Origin: Sphingomonas sp.
Lineage (GTDB): Bacteria; Pseudomonadota; Alphaproteobacteria; Sphingomonadales; Sphingomonadaceae
Assembly: GCA_017304655.1 (NCBI GenBank)
Contig: JAFKLY010000003.1
Location: 496,001-560,000 of the forward strand
Direction of reading: 5' to 3'
Length of the DNA: 64,000 nucleotides
Shown: in pieces, positions 56,801 through 64,000 of the stretch
How positions within the stretch are numbered: the stretch's first letter is position 1
How the letters are laid out: every line of letters starts with the position of its first letter
Notes under the pieces: generated by a model
The model's database searches: none
What the model was told of the DNA's origin: nothing
The model's input: only the letters and a program-made list of their open reading frames with translations
Made by a program: the position numbers and the translations under genes

Positions 56801-57280
56801 AACGACTTCGGCTCGAAGAGCAGCCAGCTCTGCCCTCAATTCGGTCGAAACGTCCTTTGGCGCGACCGGCGGAACAAAAGGCCCAGCTTTGAAGGTCGCT
56901 TGCCCTCCGTATGACTGATGGAACCAAATCGCGAGATTCCGCGCCAATTTCAGGGCCTGAAGCGCTTCGGAAGCCGAACCCGCGTCCTCGTGCACTGCCG
57001 CATTCCCAGCTCGACGCAGAAGATGAAAGATGTCCGCGACCTGTTGCGGCAGGATTGACCGCCGACGAAGGACCGAAAGCACTTCGTCAAAGCTTGGTGC
57101 GCCAGCGGGCAGTAAGGCGTGCTGGGCAGCGATTTCCTTAGCCATGAATTCCGCGAACGAACGGAGTTTTACGATGGCTGTCGGTGGATCGTCCGAAAAG
57201 TAACGCTCCGCCAACGTCGCAAGCCGGAGCAGGCGATCGTCATGCTGTGCCAAGAAGGCGAAGTTCGACGAGCCCCCCAT
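53882..57280 (-). CDS. hsdR: Type I restriction endonuclease/translocase subunit
   Basis: 1132 residues from ATG 57280. The N-terminus is a DUF4145-like domain (SFAEFMAKEIAAQHALLPAG) followed by an Ala/Glu-rich coiled coil. The nuclease core is VDYALFVDGRCVGVIEAKRA (D...ExK). The SF2 translocase has Walker A MATGTGKTRLAIAL, DEAH box IVDEAHRGY, VALTATP and QMIGRATRR. A C-terminal helical domain follows. The frame continues to 57361 but the MGGSSNFAFLAQHDDRLLRL start is standard for EcoR124-type HsdR. No clear ribosome site was seen. It is the first gene of the hsd operon. Confidence 0.93.
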   Translation of the reverse strand: MGGSSNFAFLAQHDDRLLRLATLAERYFSDDPPTAIVKLRSFAEFMAKEIAAQHALLPAGAPSFDEVLSVLRRRSILPQQVADIFHLLRRAGNAAVHEDAGSASEALQALKLARNLAIWFHQSYGGQATFKAGPFVPPVAPKDVSTELRAELAALRAEVVSTKDAEAKARLAAADAEAARLDALERAGKSEEERAFWERYAADTEAQSRAASKALAATQAASEAAAPGTHDLLTALAATAANNIELDEKTTRVLIDEQLRLAGWEVDSAVLRHASGARPEYGRNMAIAEWPTNSGPVDYALFVDGRCVGVIEAKRATRDVPGRIGQAKRYSRDITLDVDALPPGGPWQSGDDRFRVPFMFATNGRPYVKQLATKSGIWFWNARTGEAPRALAEWLSPRDLIERLEQEFGEPLDKVAEREVGVSGLRPYQEQAITAVTDAIAVGQRSILLAMATGTGKTRLAIALMYELLRAKRFRRILFLVDRNALGRQTLDAMSTTDTSGFLKFDQVFPVADLATKFPEATTRVQVATVQAMVRRLFDEPSPDRATPGTYDLIIVDEAHRGYTLDAELREEDLGFRTLDDYLSAYRRVLDYFDATTVALTATPALHTREIFGRPVFSYGYRQAVIDGYLIDHRPPRRITTALSQTGITFEQGEEVSIIDPKTGQLDLIDLEDQVDFEVVDFNRKVYTEPFNRAVAQAIAIECPPDQSGKTLLFAARDDHADILVRALQQALEEEYGPQPHDIVTKITGSVDKPLDAIKAFKNDPRPKYVVTVDLLTTGIDVPAITNLVFVRRVNSRILYDQMIGRATRRCDEIGKSYFRIFDAVDIYANLQEFTDMHPVVVDPALSFGDLVRDLERASTDEDRAIVRDQIVVKLRTRLKRLDDDRRATLEQVLGTLDALPDKLKDAPPADTLALFKQHASLAAALDAPDKRGGGDGILISEHEDELLSVEDDYGSKATPADYISGFEAFVRANMNAVPALIAATQRPRDLTRAELKQIAVLLDEQGYSEANLRQAYDRVRNADIAAHLIGFVRQAALGDPLVPYETRVENGVQKILASRDWSPVQKRWLQRIGRALKEQPVGDPAMLSDPLFAQNGGFPVIDQAFDHQLGNVLMDLNAAIWDSDSIAQGAA

Positions 57281-57601
57281 TGGATATGTAGCATAATAAC
57301 GTGGATGATCGACACAAGCCTCGTCTGTCACCTGCGGCAAATGCCCTAAAGCATTGCACATTATTCGGACCGTTTCCGAACATCACCGGAGCGATCTGTC
57401 CCGTCCAAATGCGCCTCGATGCCGGAAGTTCAGATCGCTGCATCCCGGAAGCAGCCGCTCCTTCAACCAGCTCAATTCAGCGAGACTGTCGGACGTTCTG
57501 GACTGTCTGCTTTCGGGCAAGCAGGGCAATAAGCGGCCATTTATTTTGCTAAGGATGCGACGTCCGGAAAATCGAATGTTGCTGAAAGCCCAACCCTTAG
57601 A

Positions 57602-58726
57602 TCAATTGGGATTACTTAGCTTGGGCTTAGTACGCTCCAGCTCAGCCTTCAATTCCGAAACCTGTTTAGAAAGTGCACCGATTTCCGCACGCTGCCGCTC
57701 TATGGCTCCCCTCAACGCCGGCACTGACGCTCGCGCATCGTCAGGGGCGGAACTGTAGCGTTCAACGTCGTTGACGTGCTGATCAAGAGCAGTGCGTACC
57801 GCCTCTGTTTCTGACTTCAGCTTGCCCGCTATATCTTCATTTCGTACCGCTAATCCGTTATTAAAATTCCAGAATGCCATTGTAAGCGCAGCTAGAGCTA
57901 TGGCTGCCGCGACCATGGCGTAAATGTTGAGTGTGCGTAAAGAACGTGCCTCCTCGGCTGCCGATGTCGCATCTTTCGCAGATTTTGTGACTGCGGCATT
58001 CGCTTCGTTGAACATCGTCGGAAGCGAGCTTTTGATCGGAACCTTGTGCCCTTTAAACTGCTCAGCGGCTTTGTGCAGGAATTTCTCAACATCCCAATGC
58101 TCTTTCCTTGGCTCCGTGGTGCCTCCTTGCGGGGGACGTGCCTTGTCAGTTGCATTTGATGACAGGGTTGTTTTGGTAAACTCAATCCAGATTAGTCCCT
58201 CGTCGCGCGGGATCTCGTAATCTTCGTCAGTAAGATTGTGCAACGGGATGCACAGTTTACCCCAGAATCCGGGGTCGATCAGCGGACCTGTGCCTAACAA
58301 TAGCCCACGATGCACGTGCTGAATCTGCAAATTGAAGCGTAGCGCGATGAAATCTGGAATTCGAAAATCCAAATCGCTCTCGACAAAAACAATGCTGTTG
58401 CGCGGGACCACAAGAAATTCATCCGTTGACGAATCGAATATCCTCTCAGGGCAGTTTTTATCCTTGTATATGTAGGCCTTGGATCCAATCCGACCTTCGT
58501 ATGCCGCTTTTTTTAAGCGGTCCTTCCGAAGCCCCTCCGAGAAAAAGAAAGGAGAAATTACTCCTGTTTTATTCACTACTTCAAGAATATGTCGTGAAGT
58601 GAGCAGCGTGTTAGGTATATTCAACCTGCTTGATTTTGTATCCCATGCTTCGGCAAGCGCTTTGCCTTGATCGCGCGAGACGAGCAGTTCCTCCCCTGGG
58701 GCTGCCTCGTCAGCCAACAAGCGCAC
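57602..58726 (-). CDS. Membrane-anchored dCTP deaminase/dUTPase-fold protein
   Basis: 374 residues from GTG 58726 (GGAG 7 bases upstream; overlap of 17 bp with the PurZ-like gene; TTG 58759 is the alternative). Residues about 95-190 carry the DCD/dUTPase fold signature: VPRNSIVFVESDL, ALRFNLQIQHVHRGL, GPLIDPGFWGKLCIPLHNLT. The catalytic region of dCTP deaminase (GRSSLAR and the Glu in VLEFYN) is replaced by QIQHVH and IPLHN, so deamination is unlikely. A single membrane helix follows (AMVAAAIALAALTMAFWNF, about 270-288) and then a coiled coil. Possibly a dNTP sensor or effector. Third gene of the operon. Base composition is A/T-richer than its neighbours. Confidence 0.75.
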   Translation of the reverse strand: MRLLADEAAPGEELLVSRDQGKALAEAWDTKSSRLNIPNTLLTSRHILEVVNKTGVISPFFFSEGLRKDRLKKAAYEGRIGSKAYIYKDKNCPERIFDSSTDEFLVVPRNSIVFVESDLDFRIPDFIALRFNLQIQHVHRGLLLGTGPLIDPGFWGKLCIPLHNLTDEDYEIPRDEGLIWIEFTKTTLSSNATDKARPPQGGTTEPRKEHWDVEKFLHKAAEQFKGHKVPIKSSLPTMFNEANAAVTKSAKDATSAAEEARSLRTLNIYAMVAAAIALAALTMAFWNFNNGLAVRNEDIAGKLKSETEAVRTALDQHVNDVERYSSAPDDARASVPALRGAIERQRAEIGALSKQVSELKAELERTKPKLSNPN

Positions 58727-59756
58727 TTCTGAGCTCCATCGACGTAGGTGAGAAGCCAAGATGATCGATGCGTCGTCCTATTGTCTGTTCAACTTCGGTC
58801 ACGAAGCCCGCTAATTTGGTATACTCCTCACCACGAATGTGTTTCGAAGCAACATAGTCTAGATGGTTCAGCACAATCATGGTCGGATTGTTGCAAGCAA
58901 TCGCGGCCCCCACCACAGAAGCATCAAAGTGGCCGACACGGCGAAGCTTATTGGTCACGGTTGTAAATTCCCGAAGATCTTCGCGAGTTGCCTTGGATTG
59001 GGCAATAGCTTCCCAACTCGTCTCGCCCGGCAGTGGGCCAGAATTGCCGGCAACGCGGATTGGATAGGATCGGATAACTAACACGACGTTGTCCACATCC
59101 ATTGGGCTTAGCCCTGTTTCGGCCAAAGCCGCTGCAGCCGTCGTCGCGCGAGATGTGGCCTTGGGCCAATGACCGCCATCGTAAAGTGACAGGCCGAACC
59201 CCTGGGTCCCTTCGATGATTATCCGCGCGCCAGCGTCCAACCAGCTCCGCATCAAGCCTGTCGTGTTGCGCAGAAATGGCTCCAATGGTGCGCAGTGCGC
59301 GGCATCGTGCCGATGAAGCGGAAAGTTGGACGCCTCGCGGGCGACCTGCGCCATGACCGCTGCGCCGACACCGCTTCCGGTCGATCCGATTCCTGACACC
59401 AGTCCGGCCTCGACTTCCCAAGCCTTTTGTTCTGGCGTGATGATATTCGCGTACGGGCTGACAAATATGCGGTCGCGTGGATAGTCGAGCTCGTCAATTT
59501 CACGCCACAAGACATCGACGTCGATGTAGGAACCAGCGGGGAAGACGATATCGACATTGCGATCGACCGCTCCGGCAGGGAGTTGTCGCAGGGCGAATTT
59601 CCGGCCCGACCGATCATAGGCCGTGTGGCCTGAATTAGGACCGCCAACCCGTACCACCGCAATCCGCCGTTCGGTCGCCATCCTGACAAGCTCAAGGGAG
59701 ACCTTGCCCTTGCCTTCAGACCCGAATTGACCACCGATGACGATTGATACTGGCAT
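58710..59756 (-). CDS. Short adenylosuccinate synthetase-like protein with PurZ signature
   Basis: 348 residues from ATG 59756. It belongs to the PurA fold: the phosphate loop is GGQFGSEGKGK (9-18), then GGPNSGHTAYD with His44, IIEGTQGFGLSL, TSRATTAAA, IRSYPIRVAG and LNHLDY. Position 13 is Ser where PurA has the catalytic Asp (WGDEGKGK). This Asp-to-Ser/Gly change marks phage PurZ, which joins Asp to dGMP on the way to diaminopurine. The length (348) also fits PurZ, not PurA (about 430). GAGGGAAAT precedes the start, and TAATG joins it to the upstream stop. Substrate use of dGMP is inferred from the signature. Confidence 0.82.
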   Translation of the reverse strand: MPVSIVIGGQFGSEGKGKVSLELVRMATERRIAVVRVGGPNSGHTAYDRSGRKFALRQLPAGAVDRNVDIVFPAGSYIDVDVLWREIDELDYPRDRIFVSPYANIITPEQKAWEVEAGLVSGIGSTGSGVGAAVMAQVAREASNFPLHRHDAAHCAPLEPFLRNTTGLMRSWLDAGARIIIEGTQGFGLSLYDGGHWPKATSRATTAAAALAETGLSPMDVDNVVLVIRSYPIRVAGNSGPLPGETSWEAIAQSKATREDLREFTTVTNKLRRVGHFDASVVGAAIACNNPTMIVLNHLDYVASKHIRGEEYTKLAGFVTEVEQTIGRRIDHLGFSPTSMELRSALVG

Positions 59757-61633
59757 TAATTTCCCTCTTCCCACTGCGCCGAGAGACTCAGGAGATTAGC
59801 AGCCATATCCTCCATGGTGCCGATATTGAATAGTGTTCCGTTCGCGAGTCGCTCAAGCGTTGGAACCATACGCTCCACCTCTGACGCATTGGCCTCGTCA
59901 AACGCCTTCTGCGCCGCGAAGGGCGGCAGTTCTAGTCTCTCAGCATAGCGCTCCCTACGAACCTCATCAGGCGCTGAAACGTGGATATGATGAAACCGGA
60001 AGCCGAATTTTTCTCTTAGAAAGGCATGATCGTCTGGAAAACGGAGACCGTCCACCACAATTGCGGCCGCCCCTGCGACCCTGGATAGGGTACGCTCTGC
60101 AAGCTCCCTTTGGCGACCATCCCGATTGATCTCGGCACCCACCATTTGACGATGATGGCGATCAAGAGGCAAATTTCGCTCATTGAGCAGGTCATCGATT
60201 ACTAAGCTGAAGCGTGTGTAAGCGTAACCCTGAGACTGTAGGATCTCCGCAAACGTTGTTTTTCCGGCAGCGATGGGGCCGCTGACTCCAATTACCAGCG
60301 GGGTTCTGTGTACTTCGAGGCGAGGAATAATCAGCGGCGGCTCGTTGGCGGTTCCCAATTCCTCCGAGAGTTCGGCAAGATGGAATGTGCCGACAAGCGC
60401 TGATGTGATAGCATCGAGTTCGTCGTGAGTGACTTTGGAGGTTGCGTACTTTCCGCGAATGCCAAAATTCTTCAGCCCCAGCTTGAGCCACTCTTCACCG
60501 GCGCCCTTTCGCGGGATACGCATCACATCTTGGGCGGCTCCGGGATAACTCTCGATGACCGGCAAGCCATGAGACCTGAAAATCGCCGCCAACTTTATAC
60601 CGCGAGCAGTCAGCTTTTGCATGCTTGGAAGCAGGCTGGGGTACACGTTTACTCCGCGCCTCTTCAGCTCACGCTCACAAAACCGCATGATGCCGAATTC
60701 GTCACGTGTCGGATCATCATCAAAAACGGTTTGCCGGCCGAATGGCAGGCAGAGCGGAGAGTCGATCGAGACAAGGTCGGGCGAAGCGGCGATTGTACGT
60801 TCTATGAGATCGGCGTCGCTGGATATCGTCTCGGTTTTCGCCCTGAACCCATCAAGCAAACACCACCCAGTGGGCCTCGCCTCAGACCCGGTGAGATCTA
60901 TGCCGACAATTCTGGAGGTTGCTGCGCGGTGCCCGTCGAACAACTCACGGAACGTGGGCGCTCGCGCAAGTTCGGGGGCTGCCTTTTTAATGCCCGTCGG
61001 CAGCCTGTGGCGATCTTTGGGGTTCGACCAATCGACAAATCTTACGGCTTGGCCGATTAGATCAGGGTCATAACCTAAGGAACTCAGGGCGTTGTCCATC
61101 AAGCCGCCCATCGCCGCGATATCAGCCCGATTATAAGCGATCAGGCGTTTGAGCGCATTGAGGTCACCGCGAAGATACTGATGCCACAATAGCACTGCTG
61201 CAAAGCCATCGACCCCTTCCAAATCCTCGCGAAAGTTCAGACCTAGGGTGGCTTCAATCGCTTTTTGCCCGCCGGTCAAGCCCACTCGCCGGCATAGATA
61301 CATTAGATCAATGTGTGCTTCCGGTAGACTGACATGCGGAAATTCTTGCCTCAGGAACCGCTGGTCGAAACGAATCCCGTTGAAGGTGACAACGGCAACG
61401 GCCCGCTGTGCGACTTGAAGTAATTCATACGGATCTTGGCCCTTTATGAAGGTTCCAGATTTGCCGCCGAAGGACCAACCCACGATCGTGATTTCGTCAT
61501 AGAAATGACTCAAGCCAGTCGTTTCTATATCCAAAAAAAGCACGCGATCGGGGTGCTCGTGACAGATTGCCAGCTTGTCACGTAGCTCCTTGGGTATTGC
61601 TTTAGCGGGCTGGATTCGGGGCATTCGAGGCAT
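59756..61633 (-). CDS. DEDD exonuclease, DUF429 and P-loop nucleotide kinase triple fusion
   Basis: 625 residues from ATG 61633 with AAAGG five bases upstream. Domain 1 (about 25-190) is a YprB/RNase_H_2-like exonuclease: FLDIETTGL (D35, E37), VTFNGIRFD (D90) and AYNRADIAAM (D171). Domain 2 (about 240-425) fits DUF429, an RNase H-like family: VGIDLTGS (D246), VSIDSPLCLP (D291), IESYPGA and THDELDAITSAL. Domain 3 (about 445-620) is a P-loop kinase: GVSGPIAAGKTT (449-460), FSLVIDDLL and VDGLRFPDDHAF, like deoxynucleoside monophosphate kinases. It is the first gene of the operon. The combined role is unknown; making and phosphorylating dNMPs is one possibility. Confidence 0.78.
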   Translation of the reverse strand: MPRMPRIQPAKAIPKELRDKLAICHEHPDRVLFLDIETTGLSHFYDEITIVGWSFGGKSGTFIKGQDPYELLQVAQRAVAVVTFNGIRFDQRFLRQEFPHVSLPEAHIDLMYLCRRVGLTGGQKAIEATLGLNFREDLEGVDGFAAVLLWHQYLRGDLNALKRLIAYNRADIAAMGGLMDNALSSLGYDPDLIGQAVRFVDWSNPKDRHRLPTGIKKAAPELARAPTFRELFDGHRAATSRIVGIDLTGSEARPTGWCLLDGFRAKTETISSDADLIERTIAASPDLVSIDSPLCLPFGRQTVFDDDPTRDEFGIMRFCERELKRRGVNVYPSLLPSMQKLTARGIKLAAIFRSHGLPVIESYPGAAQDVMRIPRKGAGEEWLKLGLKNFGIRGKYATSKVTHDELDAITSALVGTFHLAELSEELGTANEPPLIIPRLEVHRTPLVIGVSGPIAAGKTTFAEILQSQGYAYTRFSLVIDDLLNERNLPLDRHHRQMVGAEINRDGRQRELAERTLSRVAGAAAIVVDGLRFPDDHAFLREKFGFRFHHIHVSAPDEVRRERYAERLELPPFAAQKAFDEANASEVERMVPTLERLANGTLFNIGTMEDMAANLLSLSAQWEEGN

Positions 61634-61796
61634 GCCCACCTTTCAACACAGATGTCCAAATGTGTATATGCGGTTTAGCGAGAACGCGCGAACCACAAGG
61701 CATCTGACCAATCCTGTAACAGTCTCCTTACGGAACCCTGCTCAATTGGCGTTCGCGTCCCGAGCCAATATGAGCTAGGAAAGGAGAACAAAACAG

Positions 61797-63200
61797 GTGC
61801 GAGGAACCGCATTGGATCAGGAGGAACAACGCGAAGCGATCTTCATCAGCCACGCTAGCCCGGAGCAGAACGTGTTCACACTCTGGCTCGGCGCGAAACT
61901 GGCGGCGATGGGCTATGAGGTCTGGGCTGACGTTCTACGCCTTAAGGGCGGAGATGATTGGCAGCGCAAGCTGGAACACGCGTTGCGCCACCGTGCCGCT
62001 AAAGTGCTTCTCGTCGCGGATCCGGTCTCGGTCGAAAAGCAGGGCGTTCGTAACGAGATCCAGATCGCGTCCGACATAGCGCGCAGAATCGGGGATAAGG
62101 AATTCATCATCCCCTTGAAGCTCGCGCCTTTCGAGGCGCCGTTTCTCATTGCTCATTCCCAGTATATCGATTTTGAGAAGAGCTGGGCTGCTGGTCTTGC
62201 TGAGCTGCTCGACACATTAGCGCATACCTACCGCATTCCCCGAACCGAGCCCATGGACGGTAGCGTGTGGCGCGATGTCCACCTCATCCACGCCAAGCGA
62301 ATTCAATCGCAGCCCGAGGCTCTTGTTTCCAACTGGTTGCTGATGAACACGCTACCCAAGCGCATCCGCCAGTTTCATTTTCCCGATGGCGTGCCTCAGG
62401 CAGCGATCGACAAGAGCCTCAAAGGAGCGCCTTGGCCACTCGTACCGTTTGGTGAAGGATTTTTGACCTTCGCGCCAGCCCACGATCTGCAGGATCATTT
62501 CGGGCCAAACCTTCCGCTTCGCGCCGCAGGATCGCATCCACTCGGGGCCTTTCTCGATAAGGGTTGGGACGACCATTCGATCGAGGCATGGGATGCCCGT
62601 AACAAATTCGCCGATCTTGTCCGTCAGGGGATGGAAGCAGTCTTTCGCAGCCGGCAGTTAGAACCCTATCAGATGTCCGGCACTCAACTGGCCTGGTGGG
62701 CGCGCGCCGACGTAGCGCCAACTAATCAGGTCGCGTTCCAGATGGGCCAATGGTCTGGCTCCCGGCAAATCCAAGGGTATTCCTCGAAACGCCGGGTGCA
62801 TTGGCACTTTGGTGTTTCCGTCGCCGCGCGCACTGCACCGGTTCGCCATGTCCGTGTTCTTAGCCGTCTCATCTTTAGCACCGATGGGCAGAACGCGATG
62901 GACGATGTGAAGAAGATGCACCGCCAGCGCCGCTCATTCGCGAAAGGTTGGCGTAACGCGCGATGGCGAGACATGTTGCTGGCGTTCCTGCACTGGCTGG
63001 CCGAGGGCAAAGCGGTCCTCGCTGTGCCCATGAGCAGCAGCGAAACCATTGCTCTCAAAATTCCGCCCATGCAGTGGACCGCGCCGGTTAGCATTCCCCT
63101 CGCCGGCGACGATCAGTTTAGCGATGAAGACGATCCCACCATTGATGAGGATGACGATGATGCCTTCGACGAAATCGAAGACGCGTCGGACGCCGCGTAG
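61797..63200 (+). CDS. TIR-APAZ subunit of a SPARTA system
   Basis: 467 residues starting at GTG 61797 with AAAGGAG about 10 bases upstream. The N-terminal TIR domain (about 10-140) has AIFISHASPEQN, WADVLRLKGGDDW and the likely catalytic Glu87 in VRNEIQIA. The APAZ domain that replaces the N-PAZ half of Argonaute follows (about 170-430). The last 30 residues are almost all Asp/Glu (DEDDPTIDEDDDDAFDEIED). The short Argonaute gene starts 28 bp downstream. In SPARTA, guide-directed target binding triggers TIR NADase activity and cell dormancy or death. It is divergent from the PurZ-like operon; the 163-bp gap between them must hold both promoters. Confidence 0.9.
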   Translation: MRGTALDQEEQREAIFISHASPEQNVFTLWLGAKLAAMGYEVWADVLRLKGGDDWQRKLEHALRHRAAKVLLVADPVSVEKQGVRNEIQIASDIARRIGDKEFIIPLKLAPFEAPFLIAHSQYIDFEKSWAAGLAELLDTLAHTYRIPRTEPMDGSVWRDVHLIHAKRIQSQPEALVSNWLLMNTLPKRIRQFHFPDGVPQAAIDKSLKGAPWPLVPFGEGFLTFAPAHDLQDHFGPNLPLRAAGSHPLGAFLDKGWDDHSIEAWDARNKFADLVRQGMEAVFRSRQLEPYQMSGTQLAWWARADVAPTNQVAFQMGQWSGSRQIQGYSSKRRVHWHFGVSVAARTAPVRHVRVLSRLIFSTDGQNAMDDVKKMHRQRRSFAKGWRNARWRDMLLAFLHWLAEGKAVLAVPMSSSETIALKIPPMQWTAPVSIPLAGDDQFSDEDDPTIDEDDDDAFDEIEDASDAA

Positions 63201-63228
63201 CACGCCAGCTTATCCGCGGGTACGCCAC

Positions 63229-64000
63229 ATGCGCGAACCGACGCTTGAGTTCGCGATGGGGCAGAAGCTTGCCTATCCTCGCGATGGTCTTTTCCTTTAT
63301 GGCCCAGTCGGCGATCCTCGAGATCTGCCCAACGTCCGCTACGGCGTGATCGGCACGGCGAAAGGCGTCGACCGGTTTCGCCGCTGGTCAACCTCCATCA
63401 GCCGGATGATAGACATTCCCAAACCTGGGCTGCGCTCACGCGAGTTCGAGCCCCAGCATGTCCCTTTTCCTGGCTTCGAGCAGGCGTTCCATGCAGCTTG
63501 GCCTGAACAGCCGGTGCGCGTGATCGACGACCTCGACGAAAGCGAGCTTGAGCGAATTCTCAAGATCGACAATCGTCACGAAGCTGTGCGCGGCGCCGTC
63601 GATCTATATGTGACGCGCCTCATTGCCGAAGCGGATCGGATGGAGAACCCTCCGGCATTCTGGTTCGTCGTCATTCCTGAGATTGTCTATACGTTGGGGC
63701 GGCCCAAATCCTCCGTCCCCAAGTCCGAGCGAAACGCCGGCGTCGTGTCGATCACGGTGGCACGCGCACGCCAATTGCAGAGCGAGCCGACGCTGTTTGG
63801 GGACGACGAACTTGAGGCCGCCGTCTATCAGTACGCCACCCACTTCCGTCGGCAACTCAAGGCAAGATTGCTCTCTAAACGAATTGTTACCCAGATCGTT
63901 CGCGAGACCACTTTGACGCCGGACGACTTCAAGCGCGAGAGTGGCATGCCGGTTCGTCGTGTCGAGGATCCGGCTACGATTGCATGGAAGCTTTGCACAG
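63229..64000 (+). CDS. Short prokaryotic Argonaute (cut by window edge)
   Basis: 257 codons from ATG 63229 stay open to the end of the window. The start MREPTLEFAMGQKLAYPRDGLFLYGPVGD is the usual opening of short pAgos (given here in two parts: MREPTLEFAMGQ and DGLFLYGPVGD). FWFVVIPEIVY then RARQLQSEPTLFG fall in the MID domain. The PIWI domain is outside the window. Its partner is the TIR-APAZ gene 28 bp upstream, the standard SPARTA operon order. Short pAgos bind an RNA guide and DNA target but do not cut. Confidence 0.88.
   Translation, partial: MREPTLEFAMGQKLAYPRDGLFLYGPVGDPRDLPNVRYGVIGTAKGVDRFRRWSTSISRMIDIPKPGLRSREFEPQHVPFPGFEQAFHAAWPEQPVRVIDDLDESELERILKIDNRHEAVRGAVDLYVTRLIAEADRMENPPAFWFVVIPEIVYTLGRPKSSVPKSERNAGVVSITVARARQLQSEPTLFGDDELEAAVYQYATHFRRQLKARLLSKRIVTQIVRETTLTPDDFKRESGMPVRRVEDPATIAWKLCT

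Larger units (their letters stand above)
45407..64000. mobile_element. Genomic island with defence genes (left end; continues past the window)
   Basis: Starts at the tRNA-Val fragment. All genes from 45.6 to 61.6 kb are on the minus strand and none is a housekeeping gene of the flanking chromosome. Contents are exonucleases, McrBC, a type I restriction system, the PurZ-like operon and SPARTA. Several genes, especially 57.6-61.7 kb, are visibly richer in A and T than the chromosome to the left. No integrase is seen; it would be expected near the intact tRNA-Val at the far right end. The stretch 45407-45613 holds no supported gene. Confidence 0.7.

Noticed and set aside
58710..59756. Housekeeping purA
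   Set aside because: The protein is about 80 residues too short and lacks the catalytic Asp, and it lies in an accessory operon.
57602..64000. Prophage with a Z-genome (diaminopurine) pathway
   Set aside because: No capsid, terminase, phage polymerase, DatZ-like or MazZ-like gene was seen; the neighbours are restriction and Argonaute genes.
1..64000. CRISPR array or cas genes
   Set aside because: No regularly spaced direct repeats and no Cas motifs were noticed anywhere in the window.

Overview
The window looks like chromosome from a GC-rich alphaproteobacterium of the order Sphingomonadales. This rests on the gltX-gltA-def neighbourhood, two TonB-dependent receptors, XrtA (exosortase A)-associated genes and the overall protein style; no rRNA is present to confirm it. 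About the first 45 kb is ordinary chromosome. From the left it holds the start of comEC, gltX, gltA, def, a phosphotransferase/kinase gene coupled to an alcohol dehydrogenase gene, a three-gene MacAB-like export operon, recR, fmt, truA and a hemerythrin gene. It continues with an XrtA-associated block (amidotransferase homologue, ATPase, PLP decarboxylase, acyl-CoA ligase, acyl carrier protein), trxB, the ATP-grasp/alpha-E/transglutaminase/Anbu-protease operon, and leuA preceded by a leucine-rich leader peptide and attenuator.

From 27 to 45 kb the genes are nutritional and signalling: cytochrome b561, a TonB receptor divergent from an AraC regulator, two beta-propeller proteins (one a PQQ-type dehydrogenase with cytochrome c), an HD-domain protein, an aldehyde dehydrogenase, a Met-rich TonB receptor with the OprC copper motif next to a DUF2946 protein, an SDR, a GT39-like membrane glycosyltransferase, an HD-GYP protein with an incomplete HD motif, YbaK and a small membrane protein.

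At 45.36-45.41 kb lies only the 3' part of a tRNA-Val(GAC), with CCA and a terminator. Everything to its right looks like an integrated island extending beyond the window. The island carries two DEDD exonuclease genes, McrBC (with an apparent EVE-like insert inside the McrB motor), a complete type I restriction system (hsdR-hsdM-hsdS), a three-gene nucleotide-metabolism operon, and a SPARTA system (TIR-APAZ plus a short Argonaute cut by the window end).

The three-gene operon at 57.6-61.6 kb is the most unusual content. Gene 1 fuses a DEDD exonuclease, a DUF429 RNase H-like domain and a P-loop nucleotide kinase. Gene 2 is a short adenylosuccinate synthetase with Ser in place of the catalytic Asp, the mark of phage PurZ (dGMP-using, diaminopurine pathway). 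Gene 3 is a dCTP deaminase/dUTPase-fold protein without the deaminase glutamate, with one membrane helix and a coiled coil. The genes are translationally coupled and lie among defence genes, so they are proposed here as a candidate nucleotide-based defence system. That function is inference.
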